Part shown: positions 56,833-64,000 of the stretch, in pieces
How positions within the stretch are numbered: the first letter of the stretch is position 1
Layout of the letters: each line of letters starts with the position of its first letter
Assembly (NCBI GenBank): GCA_035776735.1
Contig: DASSSO010000033.1
Location: forward strand, 1-64,000
Direction: 5' to 3'
Length of the DNA stretch: 64,000 nt
Source of the DNA: JACDAN01 sp035776735
Lineage (GTDB): Bacteria; Actinomycetota; Thermoleophilia; Gaiellales; Gaiellaceae
Program-made: the position numbers and the translations under genes
Notes under the pieces: model-generated
What the model was told of the DNA's origin: nothing
Database searches by the model: none
Seen by the model: the letters and a program-made list of their open reading frames with translations, nothing else

Positions 56833-57654
56833 TCATGCCGCCGCGGCCTCCAGCTCGGCGATCTCGATGTGCACGACGCCTTCGAGCGGCAGCTGGAGGA
56901 AGCGCTGGCCGAGCTCGGCGAAGCGCTCGATGTCGCCCGTCGTCAGGAACCGGTAGCCGCCCTCGCGGCGCGGGTCGTTCTCGATCCCCTTCCGGCTCAG
57001 CGTCTCGGCCACCTCGCGCGCGGTCTCCTCGGCCGAGAAGACGAGCCTGACGTCGCGGCCGAAGACCCGCTGGAAGATCGGCCGGATCAACGGGTAGTGC
57101 GTGCAGCCGAGAATCACGGTGTCCACCTCCGCGTCCTTCAGCGGCTGCGCGTACTCGCGCACTGCGGCCGTCGTCTCGGCGCCGAACGGCTCGTCGCCCT
57201 CGATCAGCGGCACGAGCTCCGGGCACGCGACCGGGAAGAGCCGCGTGCCGGCGTCGAGCGTGTGGACGAGCTCGGCGTAGCGGCCGGCGGCCACCGTCGC
57301 CTCGGTCGCCATCAGCCCGATGCGGCGGTTGCGGGTCACCTGGACGGCGGCGTGCGCTTCGGGGGTGATCACGCCGACCACCGGCACCGAGATCCGCTCC
57401 TGGAGATCGGGCAGAGCGGCGGAGGTGGCCGAGTTGCAGGCGACGAGGATCAGCTTCATGCCCTGCGCCTCGAGGTAGCCGGCGATCTCGAGCGAGAAGC
57501 GGCGGACCTCGTCCAGCGGCCGGGGCCCGTAGGGCAGGCGTGCGCCGTCGCCGAGGTAGACGAAGTCCTCGTGCGGCATGGTGACCAGGCATTCGTGCAG
57601 AACGGTCAGCCCGCCCATGCCCGAGTCGAACACACCGATCGGGCGGGAATTCAT
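56833..57654 (-). CDS. murI: Glutamate racemase
   Basis: The 273-residue enzyme supplies D-glutamate for peptidoglycan. It has IGVFDSGMGGLTVLHEC (Asp10, Ser11), YLGDGARLPYGPR, the catalytic Cys in LVACNSATSAAL, ITPEAHAAV and the second Cys in LGCTHYPLI. The length is usual. ATG 57654 follows TACAAT by six bases, giving a leaderless start divergent from the hydrolase gene at 57700. It begins the murI-rph-mgtC-rdgB cluster. Confidence 0.96.
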   Translation of the reverse strand: MNSRPIGVFDSGMGGLTVLHECLVTMPHEDFVYLGDGARLPYGPRPLDEVRRFSLEIAGYLEAQGMKLILVACNSATSAALPDLQERISVPVVGVITPEAHAAVQVTRNRRIGLMATEATVAAGRYAELVHTLDAGTRLFPVACPELVPLIEGDEPFGAETTAAVREYAQPLKDAEVDTVILGCTHYPLIRPIFQRVFGRDVRLVFSAEETAREVAETLSRKGIENDPRREGGYRFLTTGDIERFAELGQRFLQLPLEGVVHIEIAELEAAAA

Positions 57655-57660
57655 TCGGCG

Positions 57661-57666
57661 ATTGTA
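57661..57666 (-). promoter_or_regulatory. -10 element TACAAT for murI
   Basis: TACAAT on the minus strand is six bases before ATG 57654. The divergent TACCCT for the next gene lies 20 bases away. Confidence 0.55.
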
Positions 57667-57685
57667 AGGAGCCGAGGGCTTGATC

Positions 57686-57691
57686 TACCCT
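57686..57691 (+). promoter_or_regulatory. -10 element TACCCT for the S15-like hydrolase
   Basis: TACCCT lies eight bases before GTG 57700. Confidence 0.45.
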
Positions 57692-57699
57692 CTTTCGCC

Positions 57700-59181
57700 G
57701 TGGGTCGCCGTTTTCTCCTGCTTTCGAGCATCTTCTTCGTCGCCCAGGCCGGGAGCGCGCAGGCGCTGCAACCGGGCCACGCCGGCCGAGCCGGCATGGC
57801 CCTCGAAGCAGGCAGCGCAAGCGCCGCCTATGCCAAGACCGAGCACACCCTGCCGATGGGTGACGGCGTCTCCCTCGCCGCCACGCTCTACACGCCGCCC
57901 GGCGCGGCCCCTCAGGGCGGCTGGCCCGCCGTCCTCTTGCTCCACGGGCTCGGCGGCAACCGCAGCTCGACGAACGCGATCGCCGAGGCGCACCTGGCGC
58001 CGCACGGCTACGTGGTGCTGACCGTGGACGCGCGGGGCCACGGCGCCTCGGGCGGGCAGTCCTCACTCGTCGGCCCCCGGGAGCTCGCGGACTACGCGAC
58101 CGTGCTCCAGTGGCTGCGGCTGCAGCCGGGCGTGAGCGACCTGAACGTCGGTGCGCTCGGCATCTCGCTCGGCGGCGGCTCGGTCTGGAAGCTGCTCACG
58201 GCGCCGGGCACCCGGCTCAGGGCCGCCGTCCCGATGACCACGTGGACGAGCCTCTACGACTCGCTGCTGCCGCAGGGACTCGTCAAGTCCGGCCTCGTCG
58301 CGTACTTCCACAACCTGCTCCCGCCCGAGCGGTGGGACCCGGGCGTGACGGCGCTGCGGGACGACGCGCTGCAGGGACGGAACGACGCGGCGATCCGGGC
58401 GTTCGCCGCGGCGCGCTCGGTCCGCGCCGACCTGACGAAGATCCGCACGCCGGTCTTCATGCTCCAGGGCCGCCGCGACTACGCATTCGACATGCAGGAA
58501 GCGCTGACCGCCTTCTCCCGGCTGCGAGGGCCGAAGCGCCTCTACCTCGGCGGCCTCGGCCACGCCCCGGCGCCGAACCCGGCCGCCGAGCAGCCGTACT
58601 ACTTCGGCCAGATCCGGATGTGGTTCGACCGGTTCCTCAAGGGGCAGCTGAACGGGATCGACACGCGGCCGCGGATCGAGCTCGCGCCCGATCCGTGGCG
58701 GGCACGCACCTACCAGGCCGCCCGCCTGCCGGCCCGCAAGGTGCTCCGCCTGACGTTCCGCGGCCGGCGGACGGTCGACGGAGCCGGCAAGGTCGTCCGC
58801 ACGGTCGCCGCCACCCGCCGCCTGAACGAGACGTTCGGCCACGCGCTCGTCTCCGTGAAGGCCTCGACGCCGACGGGGTGGTCGCATCTCGTCGCCGTCC
58901 TCTCGGCCCTGACGCCGAAGGGCGAGGAGGTGGTCGTCAGCCAGGGCGGTGTCCCGACGACGACCCTGCGCGGGACGACGCGCATCCTCACAATCCGGCT
59001 CATGAGCCAGGCGACGACGATCCCGCGGGGCTCCCGCCTCCGCCTGACCCTGGCCGGCGTCTCGACCGCCCAGAACCCGAGCAACCTTCTCTACCTCACA
59101 GGCCCGGAGACGGCGTCGCGCCTCCGGATCGGCGAGGCGAAGGTCGTCCTGCCCGTCCTCCGGCGACCGGTCTCCCGATGA
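57700..59181 (+). CDS. Secreted alpha/beta hydrolase of the S15/CocE (X-Pro dipeptidyl-peptidase) type
   Basis: The 493-residue exported hydrolase has a signal peptide (RRFLLLSSIFFVAQAGSAQA). An alpha/beta domain follows with AVLLLHGLGGNRSSTNAIA (oxyanion region), the nucleophile in GALGISLGGGSVWKLL, Asp in LQGRRDYAFD, and His in LGGLGHAPAPN. A C-terminal beta domain of about 160 residues (LRLTFRGRRTVDG and following) resembles the PepX C-terminal domain. Family members cleave X-Pro peptides, esters or acyl substrates. GTG 57700 is supported by TACCCT-N8. The stop overlaps the solute-binding protein as ATGA. Confidence 0.87.
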   Translation: MGRRFLLLSSIFFVAQAGSAQALQPGHAGRAGMALEAGSASAAYAKTEHTLPMGDGVSLAATLYTPPGAAPQGGWPAVLLLHGLGGNRSSTNAIAEAHLAPHGYVVLTVDARGHGASGGQSSLVGPRELADYATVLQWLRLQPGVSDLNVGALGISLGGGSVWKLLTAPGTRLRAAVPMTTWTSLYDSLLPQGLVKSGLVAYFHNLLPPERWDPGVTALRDDALQGRNDAAIRAFAAARSVRADLTKIRTPVFMLQGRRDYAFDMQEALTAFSRLRGPKRLYLGGLGHAPAPNPAAEQPYYFGQIRMWFDRFLKGQLNGIDTRPRIELAPDPWRARTYQAARLPARKVLRLTFRGRRTVDGAGKVVRTVAATRRLNETFGHALVSVKASTPTGWSHLVAVLSALTPKGEEVVVSQGGVPTTTLRGTTRILTIRLMSQATTIPRGSRLRLTLAGVSTAQNPSNLLYLTGPETASRLRIGEAKVVLPVLRRPVSR

Positions 59182-60398
59182 GGCCGGTGCTCGCCGTCGT
59201 CGCCCTCGCGGCGGCGTTCGCGGTCGCCCTGCCGGGCGCGCACGCCGGCTCGGCGGCGGATCCCGGCGTGACCTCGAGCTCGATCCTCCTCGGCGGAACC
59301 GTCCCGCTGACCGGGCCCGCCGCGGCTTTCGCGGCCGTCGCTCCGGGCGCGGACGCGTACTTCCGGTACGTGAACGACCGGGGCGGCGTCTTCGGGAGGA
59401 AGATCCGGTACAAGTACGTCGACGACGGGTTCGAGATCCCCCGGACCGTCGACCAGACGCGGCGGCTCGTCCAGCAGGACCGCGTCTTCGCGATCTTCAA
59501 CGCGATCGGGACCGAGCACGCGATCGCCGTCCGGCCGTACCTGAACCAGGTGCGCGTCCCGCACGTCTTCACGGGGACCGGCGCGAGCACGTTCCACAAG
59601 GACCGCGCCCGCTATCCATGGTCGATGGGCTATCTCCCGAGCTTCACCGGCGAAGGAGCGATCTACGGGAGGTACATCGCCCGCACGATGCCGAGCGCGC
59701 GGATCGGCGTGCTCTACGAGAACACCGACTACGGCCGCGACCTCACGAACGGGCTGCGGCGCGGGCTCGGCCGCCGCGCGAATCGGATCGTCGCCGTGCG
59801 GAGCTACGAGATCACCGACGCCGACGTCAACTCCCAGATCTCCCAGCTGAAGCGCTCCGGGGCGAACACCTTCATGCTCTTCGCGACGCCGGGCTTCGCG
59901 ATCCAGGCGTTCCTCGGCGCGCATCGCCAGGCCTGGCACCCGCGGACGTTCATCAGCTCGGTCTCGATCGAGCCGTCGATCATGAAGGTGATCCGCCTCA
60001 ACACGAGCTCCCGGGCCACGAGCGGGACGATCAGCATGGGCTACCTCAAGGACCCGACGTCGCCCACGTGGAAGCGCGATCGCGCGATCCTGCTCTACCG
60101 GCAGATCATGCGGCGCTACCTGCCGGGGCGGAAGGCGAGCGACGTCTACCACTACTACGGCATGGCGGTCGCACACTCGATGGTGCACGCGCTGCGCAAG
60201 TCCGGACGGAACCTGAGCCGGGCGGGGCTCCGCAACGCCGTGACGCACCTGAACCAGGCGGACAACCCGTTCCTGCTCCCGGGCGTCGCCGTCCGCACGT
60301 CGCCGTCGAACTACTACCCGATCGCGAAGGCCAAGCTCTTCAGATACAGCGCCCAGGGGCAGTGGGTCCCCTTCGGCCGGCTGCTTGCGGCCCGTTAA
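59178..60398 (+). CDS. ABC-type branched-chain amino-acid-like solute-binding protein (orphan)
   Basis: The 406-residue exported protein is of the periplasmic-binding type I (Leu/Ile/Val) family. The signal peptide is VLAVVALAAAFAVALPGAHA. ILLGGTVPLTGPAAAFAAVA, FGRKIRYKYVDDGFEIPRTV, LVQQDRVFAIFNAIGTEHA, and RIGVLYENTDYGRDLTNGL make up the two-lobe fold. No permease or ATPase gene is nearby, so it is an orphan or works with a transporter elsewhere. The ATG overlaps the upstream hydrolase stop; the hydrolase may generate its ligand. A hairpin follows the stop. Confidence 0.9.
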   Translation: MRPVLAVVALAAAFAVALPGAHAGSAADPGVTSSSILLGGTVPLTGPAAAFAAVAPGADAYFRYVNDRGGVFGRKIRYKYVDDGFEIPRTVDQTRRLVQQDRVFAIFNAIGTEHAIAVRPYLNQVRVPHVFTGTGASTFHKDRARYPWSMGYLPSFTGEGAIYGRYIARTMPSARIGVLYENTDYGRDLTNGLRRGLGRRANRIVAVRSYEITDADVNSQISQLKRSGANTFMLFATPGFAIQAFLGAHRQAWHPRTFISSVSIEPSIMKVIRLNTSSRATSGTISMGYLKDPTSPTWKRDRAILLYRQIMRRYLPGRKASDVYHYYGMAVAHSMVHALRKSGRNLSRAGLRNAVTHLNQADNPFLLPGVAVRTSPSNYYPIAKAKLFRYSAQGQWVPFGRLLAAR

Positions 60399-60412
60399 CC
60401 ACCCTGAAAAGA

Positions 60413-60436
60413 TGCGGCCTCACGAGAGAGGCCGCA
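60413..60436 (+). terminator. Hairpin after the solute-binding protein gene
   Basis: A 9-bp perfect stem (TGCGGCCTC/GAGGCCGCA) with a 6-base loop, followed by ACTGATTGCGAAAA, lies 15 bases beyond the stop. Confidence 0.65.
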
Positions 60437-60481
60437 ACTGATTGCGAAAACCTTCGTCTCACCCCACTGAAAGGGGGTCTC

Positions 60482-61579
60482 TTGTCTAAAACCATCCGCT
60501 TCGTCCTGCTCTCGTCCGTGTGCGCCCTTGCGCTCGCATTCGGGGGCAACGCGCTCGCGGCATACAACCCGTCGTTGCTCGTGGCCGGCACCAGCCATGC
60601 CACCGGAAGCGGCGGCCCCGTGGTCATCGGGGTCGGCCAGGACCAGAACGACGACGCCACGGGCGTCCTCAACATCTACGCACCACTCGGGTACGGCGTC
60701 ACGCTGACGCAGGCGCCGGGAACGCAAATCGGCGTCCTCGAGGCGACCGTCCTGGTCCGCGCGCTGGCGAACGCCCGCGTGCCCATCCAGGGAACCGTGA
60801 TCGCACAGGACCCGGGCCGGTACACGAACCCGGCCCAGTACCCGTGCGGTGGCGGCGTCCGCCACGAGGCCGTCTGGCAGATCGAGTCGACTCTGGCGGG
60901 GAACCCGCTGCAGATTCCCATCTACGTCGACCGAGTCACGAGCGGCCCGGAGGCGCAGTTCGCGTCCGCGAAGATGCGGATCTGCCTCGCTTCGCCGTAC
61001 ATCCCGCCGCCGCAGGGCGCGGCCGCGGGCGCGTCGCTGATCGTCGCCGCGTTCTCCGTGGCCGGCGTCTTCAGCAACCCGGCCACCCGGGGGAGCTACC
61101 CGTGGAATGCCCTGTTCATCCCGTACGCACCGGGCACGGGGACGCTGAACCCGACGAACGCCGCGCAGAGCACGTCCTACACGCGCCTGCCCGTGCAGCT
61201 CTCCGTCACCGCGAAGAAGTTCAAGCGCGGGAAGCGGTCGTTCGCACGCGTCACTGCCTGCCTCAACGAGTCTGGACAGGCTGTTCGCGGCGTCAGGGTG
61301 AACATCCTCGCCGGGCGGACCGCTCGGAGGACCGGCCGCGTGGCGTTCGGGCGCACCAACTCGCGCGGCTGCGTGACCCGGACGGTCAGGCTGCGCTACC
61401 GCGTGACGTTCTTCCGTGCATCGACCTCGGTGCCCGACCGGGACGTCACGAGCTCACCCGGCTGCACCCCGGCGCTGTCCGCGGCGCCCGGGACACTGCC
61501 GCCGGCCCGCTGCACGTCGGCGACGCTGGCTCCCGTGCTCCAGCTCTTCAGCCGGAACACGGCGCGAGTGCGCCGCTAG
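60482..61579 (+). CDS. Secreted protein of unknown function
   Basis: The 365-residue exported protein has a signal peptide (IRFVLLSSVCALALAFGG...ALA) and a beta-rich body, with GGPVVIGVGQDQNDDATGVL, IYAPLGYGVTLTQAPGTQIG, paired Cys residues (YPCGGG, MRICLASPY, VTACLNE, SRGCVTR) and a C-terminal Ser/Pro-rich segment. The end of the folded part (KKFKRGKRSFARVTACLNESG onward, shortened) looks like an Ig- or Fn3-like domain common in Thermoleophilia exported proteins. No enzyme motif is seen. TTG 60482 is preceded by AAAGGGGG five bases upstream. A strong terminator follows. Confidence 0.75.
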   Translation: MSKTIRFVLLSSVCALALAFGGNALAAYNPSLLVAGTSHATGSGGPVVIGVGQDQNDDATGVLNIYAPLGYGVTLTQAPGTQIGVLEATVLVRALANARVPIQGTVIAQDPGRYTNPAQYPCGGGVRHEAVWQIESTLAGNPLQIPIYVDRVTSGPEAQFASAKMRICLASPYIPPPQGAAAGASLIVAAFSVAGVFSNPATRGSYPWNALFIPYAPGTGTLNPTNAAQSTSYTRLPVQLSVTAKKFKRGKRSFARVTACLNESGQAVRGVRVNILAGRTARRTGRVAFGRTNSRGCVTRTVRLRYRVTFFRASTSVPDRDVTSSPGCTPALSAAPGTLPPARCTSATLAPVLQLFSRNTARVRR

Positions 61580-61592
61580 AGAGAACGCAACC

Positions 61593-61618
61593 GAGAGGGC
61601 CCCGACCGGGGCCCTCTC
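61593..61618. terminator. Strong hairpin terminator
   Basis: A perfect 11-bp stem GAGAGGGCCCC/GGGGCCCTCTC with a 4-base loop lies 13 bases after the stop of the secreted-protein gene and just before the DUF72 promoter. Confidence 0.8.
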
Positions 61619-61620
61619 AC

Positions 61621-61626
61621 TATCCT
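61621..61626 (+). promoter_or_regulatory. -10 element TATCCT for the DUF72 gene
   Basis: TATCCT lies six bases before ATG 61633. Confidence 0.5.
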
Positions 61627-61632
61627 GCAGGG

Positions 61633-62556
61633 ATGGCCGCGCAGATCCGCGTCGGCACCTGCTCGTGGGCCGACGAAGCGCTCTCGAAGTACTTCTACCC
61701 GCCGGGCCTCAAGGCGGGCGACCGCCTTGCCTACTACGCCGAGCACTTCGACACCGTCGAGCTCGACTCCACCTACTACCGACTTCCGGTCGAGTCGATG
61801 GCTGCCCGGTGGGCCGAGCAGACCCCGGAGGGCTTCGTCATGCACGTGAAGGCGTTCGGCGTCATGACTCGCCACCCCGTGAAGAAGGAGCAGCTGCCGA
61901 CCGACCTCCGCGAGGCAGCCCCGGTCGACGAGAAGGGCCGCATCGACCGTCCGCCGCGGGAGTTCCGCGCCGAGGTCTTCAGGCGGTTTCGGGAGGCGCT
62001 CGAGCCGCTCCGGGCGGCGGGGAAGCTGGGCGGGACGCTCTTCCAGTTCCCCTCGTACGTCGTCTACAAGGACCTCTCCCTCGACTATCTCGCGTGGGCG
62101 AAGGAGCAGATGGGCGAGGACGAGATGCTGGTCGAGTTCCGCCACTCGAGCTGGTACGAGGAGGACGTGCGCCGGGACGTGCTTTCGTTCCTCGAGGAGC
62201 ACGGGATGTCGCTCGTCGTCGTCGATGCGCCGAAGGTGGACGCGAAGAATGTCCCGCGGACGCTGCTCGCGCTCACCTCGCCGACGCTCTACGTCCGCTT
62301 CCACGGCCGGAACGCGGACACGTGGAACGTGCGCGGGAAGAGTGCCGCCGAGCGGTTCGACTACCTGTACTCGGAGGACGAGCTGCGGGAGTGGGTCGAG
62401 CCGCTGCGCGAGCTCGCCGGGCAGGCCGAGAACGCGTACGCGGTTTTCAACAACAACAACCGCGCGCCCGGCCCGAACGGGAGCTGGGTCGCGCAGGCGG
62501 CGACGAACGCGCAGCAGTTCCGGCAGCTCCTGGCGGAAGCCGGCGTCCCGGCTTAG
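61633..62556 (+). CDS. DUF72 family protein (YecE-like)
   Basis: The 307-residue TIM-barrel-like DUF72 protein has IRVGTCSWADEALSKYFYPP at the start, YYAEHFDTVELDSTYYRLP, FVMHVKAFGVMTRH, FQFPSYVVYKDLSLDYL, MLVEFRHSSWYEEDV, YVRFHGRNADTWN, and NAYAVFNNNNRAPGPNG at the C-terminus. Conserved Glu, His and Arg residues line a possible active site, but the reaction is unknown. The nucleotidyltransferase gene starts the base after its stop. It has a leaderless-type start. Confidence 0.92.
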   Translation: MAAQIRVGTCSWADEALSKYFYPPGLKAGDRLAYYAEHFDTVELDSTYYRLPVESMAARWAEQTPEGFVMHVKAFGVMTRHPVKKEQLPTDLREAAPVDEKGRIDRPPREFRAEVFRRFREALEPLRAAGKLGGTLFQFPSYVVYKDLSLDYLAWAKEQMGEDEMLVEFRHSSWYEEDVRRDVLSFLEEHGMSLVVVDAPKVDAKNVPRTLLALTSPTLYVRFHGRNADTWNVRGKSAAERFDYLYSEDELREWVEPLRELAGQAENAYAVFNNNNRAPGPNGSWVAQAATNAQQFRQLLAEAGVPA

Positions 62557-63360
62557 GTGCCGACCGCCTACCCGGAGCTGAACCCCGTGCTCGCGGAGCT
62601 CGTGGCGGGAGCCCGCGCCGTGCTCGGCGAGAATTTCGTCGGCGCCTACCTGCAGGGCTCGTTCGCGGTCGGGGACGCGGACGAGCACAGCGACGTCGAC
62701 TTCCTCGTCGTCACGAGCCGCGAGGTCGACGAGACGGAACAGGAAGGGCTTCGGCGGCTCCACGAGCGGCTCTTCGCGCTCGAGACGCCCTGGGCGCAGC
62801 ACCTCGAAGGGTCGTACGCGCCGCTGGAGCAGCTCCGGCACGTCGATCCGGACCGATCGCCGTGGTTCTACTTCGACAACGGCGCGACGGAGCCGACCTG
62901 GGACGGCCACGACAACACGGCCGTCGTGCGGTGGTCGCTTCGCGAGCGCGGTGCCGTCCTCGCCGGGCCTGCCCCGGCGAGCCTGGTCGACCCGGTCTCG
63001 GCCGACGTCCTGCAGGCCCAGGTCACGGATGACATCGTCGCCTTCGGCGACTGGCTCCGCGAACGGGACGGCTGGAGCGTGCGGTTGCAGAACCTCGTCG
63101 TCGTCACGTACTGCCGCTTCCTCCACACGCTGGAGACCGGGATGGTCACCTCCAAGCGGCAGGCGGGCGAATGGGCGCTCGGCGCCCTCGATCCTGCGTG
63201 GACGGATCTGATCCGGCAGGCGCTCGCGGACCGGCCGGATCCCTGGCGGAAGGTCCACGAGGCCGCCGACGAGGCGCTCGTCGCGCGGACGTTCGCGTTC
63301 GTCGACTATGCCGCCGAGGTCGCTAGAGGCTCTGCAGGAACTCGCCGAGCAGCTCGTTGA
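62557..63360 (+). CDS. Nucleotidyltransferase-domain protein (aminoglycoside adenylyltransferase-like)
   Basis: The 267-residue protein has an NTP_transf_2 domain with GAYLQGSFAVGDADEHSDVD (the GS and DxD metal-binding motif), followed by a helical DUF4111-like domain with YCRFLHTLETGMVTSKRQAG and DYAAEVARGS. Related proteins adenylylate streptomycin/spectinomycin; many have unknown targets, so resistance should not be assumed. GTG 62557 immediately follows the DUF72 stop. The last 38 bases overlap the convergent alpha/beta hydrolase gene. Confidence 0.85.
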   Translation: MPTAYPELNPVLAELVAGARAVLGENFVGAYLQGSFAVGDADEHSDVDFLVVTSREVDETEQEGLRRLHERLFALETPWAQHLEGSYAPLEQLRHVDPDRSPWFYFDNGATEPTWDGHDNTAVVRWSLRERGAVLAGPAPASLVDPVSADVLQAQVTDDIVAFGDWLRERDGWSVRLQNLVVVTYCRFLHTLETGMVTSKRQAGEWALGALDPAWTDLIRQALADRPDPWRKVHEAADEALVARTFAFVDYAAEVARGSAGTRRAAR

Positions 63361-63964
63361 AGCGGTTCCGCCGCTCGACGTTCGTGAAGTGCCCGGCGCC
63401 TTCGAGCAGCTCGAGGCGGCCGTTCGGCGCCGAGGCCACGATCTCGCGGGCCTCGGCGGCCGAGAGGAAGGGATCCTCGCTGCCGACGACGACCCAGAGG
63501 GGACCCTCGAAGGCCCGGACGACATCCGTGGAGTCGCGCCGGTCGCGCAGCGCCTCGGTCGCGCGGATCAGCTCCTCCACGGTCCGTTCCGGCGGCGGAG
63601 GCGCGGGCGCGGTTGGGGCCCACGCCTCGATCCCCTGCTCGCGGAGCGTCTCGATCGCGGCGTTCCGCGCCGCTTTCCGGTCGGCGTCGTCGGCGCCGGC
63701 ACGCGCGCCTGCGAGGAAGAGGCCGCGGGCCCGCTCGGGTGCCAGCCGCGCCAGCGCAAGCGCGACGTAGCCGCCCATGGACGCCCCGACGGCGGCGAAG
63801 TCGTCGTCGAAGCCGTCCCAGATCTGCTCCGCCCAGCCGTCGATCGAGTTCCCACCGAGCTCGTAGAGGTTCGGGGCGATCACCTCGTGGCCCTCGAGCG
63901 CATCGCGCTGCGGCGCCCACATCTCGGGGCCGAGCGGGAAGGCGTGAAGGAGGACGACCTTCAC
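63323..63964 (-). CDS. Alpha/beta-fold hydrolase
   Basis: The 213-residue hydrolase has VVLLHAFPLGPEMWAPQ at the N-terminus, the nucleophile Ser in AAVGASMGGYVALALA, Asp in VVVGSEDPFLSAAE and His in EGAGHFTNVERR, a full catalytic triad. It resembles small esterase/lactonase-type hydrolases such as BioH or 3-oxoadipate enol-lactonase, but the substrate is not evident. GTG 63964 overlaps the stop of the upstream gene as GTGA. The 3' end overlaps the nucleotidyltransferase gene. Confidence 0.9.
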   Translation of the reverse strand: MKVVLLHAFPLGPEMWAPQRDALEGHEVIAPNLYELGGNSIDGWAEQIWDGFDDDFAAVGASMGGYVALALARLAPERARGLFLAGARAGADDADRKAARNAAIETLREQGIEAWAPTAPAPPPPERTVEELIRATEALRDRRDSTDVVRAFEGPLWVVVGSEDPFLSAAEAREIVASAPNGRLELLEGAGHFTNVERRNRFNELLGEFLQSL

Positions 63965-64000
63965 GCCTGCTCCACGACCACCGCGCCGGGCAGCTCCCGC
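63961..64000 (-). CDS. C-terminal end of a further minus-strand gene (cut by window edge)
   Basis: The last twelve codons RELPGAVVVEQA and a TGA stop, overlapping the hydrolase start as GTGA, indicate a coupled upstream gene. Too little is visible to name it. Confidence 0.5.
   Translation of the reverse strand, partial: RELPGAVVVEQA

Noticed and set aside
62557..63360. Calling the nucleotidyltransferase an antibiotic-resistance gene
   Set aside because: The fold matches adenylyltransferases, but many such chromosomal proteins have other substrates and there is no mobile context.

Overview
The window is about 70 percent GC and densely packed, with operon-like runs on both strands, many GTG and TTG starts, and frequent 4-base stop/start overlaps. 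Gene content suggests a high-GC actinobacterium: CtaG-type assembly factor, a multi-GAF sensor kinase, GuaB3-type IMP dehydrogenase, DUF1800/DUF1501 pair, Tag, FabI, and HU with a TTG start. The style is closest to class Thermoleophilia (Gaiellales/Solirubrobacterales-like), but that placement is inference. I see no prophage, insertion sequence, CRISPR array, rRNA or replication origin. Two tRNAs (Gly-TCC, Pro-TGG) lie near the left end.

Layout: 1-3.3 kb holds a cut-off HTH protein, tRNAs, a CtaG-like membrane protein, a PAS protein, an EamA transporter and a CAP-domain secreted protein. 3.3-8.7 kb holds a 1243-residue GAF/PAS histidine kinase with a single-domain response regulator, then divergent ispH. 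8.7-14.6 kb holds two small proteins, ileS with an altered signature motif, trxA, a DAGK-like kinase, a Nudix hydrolase and a cyclic-nucleotide-binding protein. 14.7-17.8 kb is a DUF1800/DUF1501/blue-copper operon. 18-25.8 kb has a serine beta-lactamase-like protein divergent from RidA/YbdK, an ECF sigma factor with a membrane-anchored propeller protein, a selenocysteine-containing peroxiredoxin (in-frame TGA plus a SECIS-like hairpin), a large membrane protein, YciI and Tag. 25.8-31.6 kb has fabI, a secreted subtilase, an SDR and two thioredoxin-fold proteins.

31.7-41 kb is a mostly minus-strand housekeeping block: CCA enzyme, alr, nnr, acpS, a HAD phosphatase, (plus-strand arfB), glmS, glmM, rpsI and rplM, linking cell-wall precursor synthesis, amino-sugar supply and translation. 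41-43.5 kb is a polytopic membrane protein with a tiny membrane partner, a cupredoxin-like protein and a UDG-like protein. 43.6-49 kb has a PLD protein, a nitroreductase, three small membrane proteins, guaA and guaB3. 49-57.7 kb is a second minus-strand housekeeping block: pfkB-type kinase, D-Ala-D-Ala carboxypeptidase, LysM, pyrF, HU, pyrE, a roadblock protein, and after plus-strand yihY, the rdgB/mgtC/rph/murI cluster. 57.7-64 kb has a secreted S15-like hydrolase with an orphan solute-binding protein, a secreted unknown, a DUF72 protein, a nucleotidyltransferase, an alpha/beta hydrolase and the tail of one more gene.

Three things cut across the window. (1) Many first genes have a TANNNT hexamer 6-8 bases before the start codon, the signature of leaderless transcripts, and some are divergent pairs only about 17-20 bases apart. 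(2) Two downstream genes (12766 and 55280) appear to start at GTA inside a GTAG overlap with the upstream TAG stop. (3) Short perfect inverted repeats recur between and inside genes. The strongest single observation is the selenoprotein at 22941-23411, which standard gene calling breaks in two.
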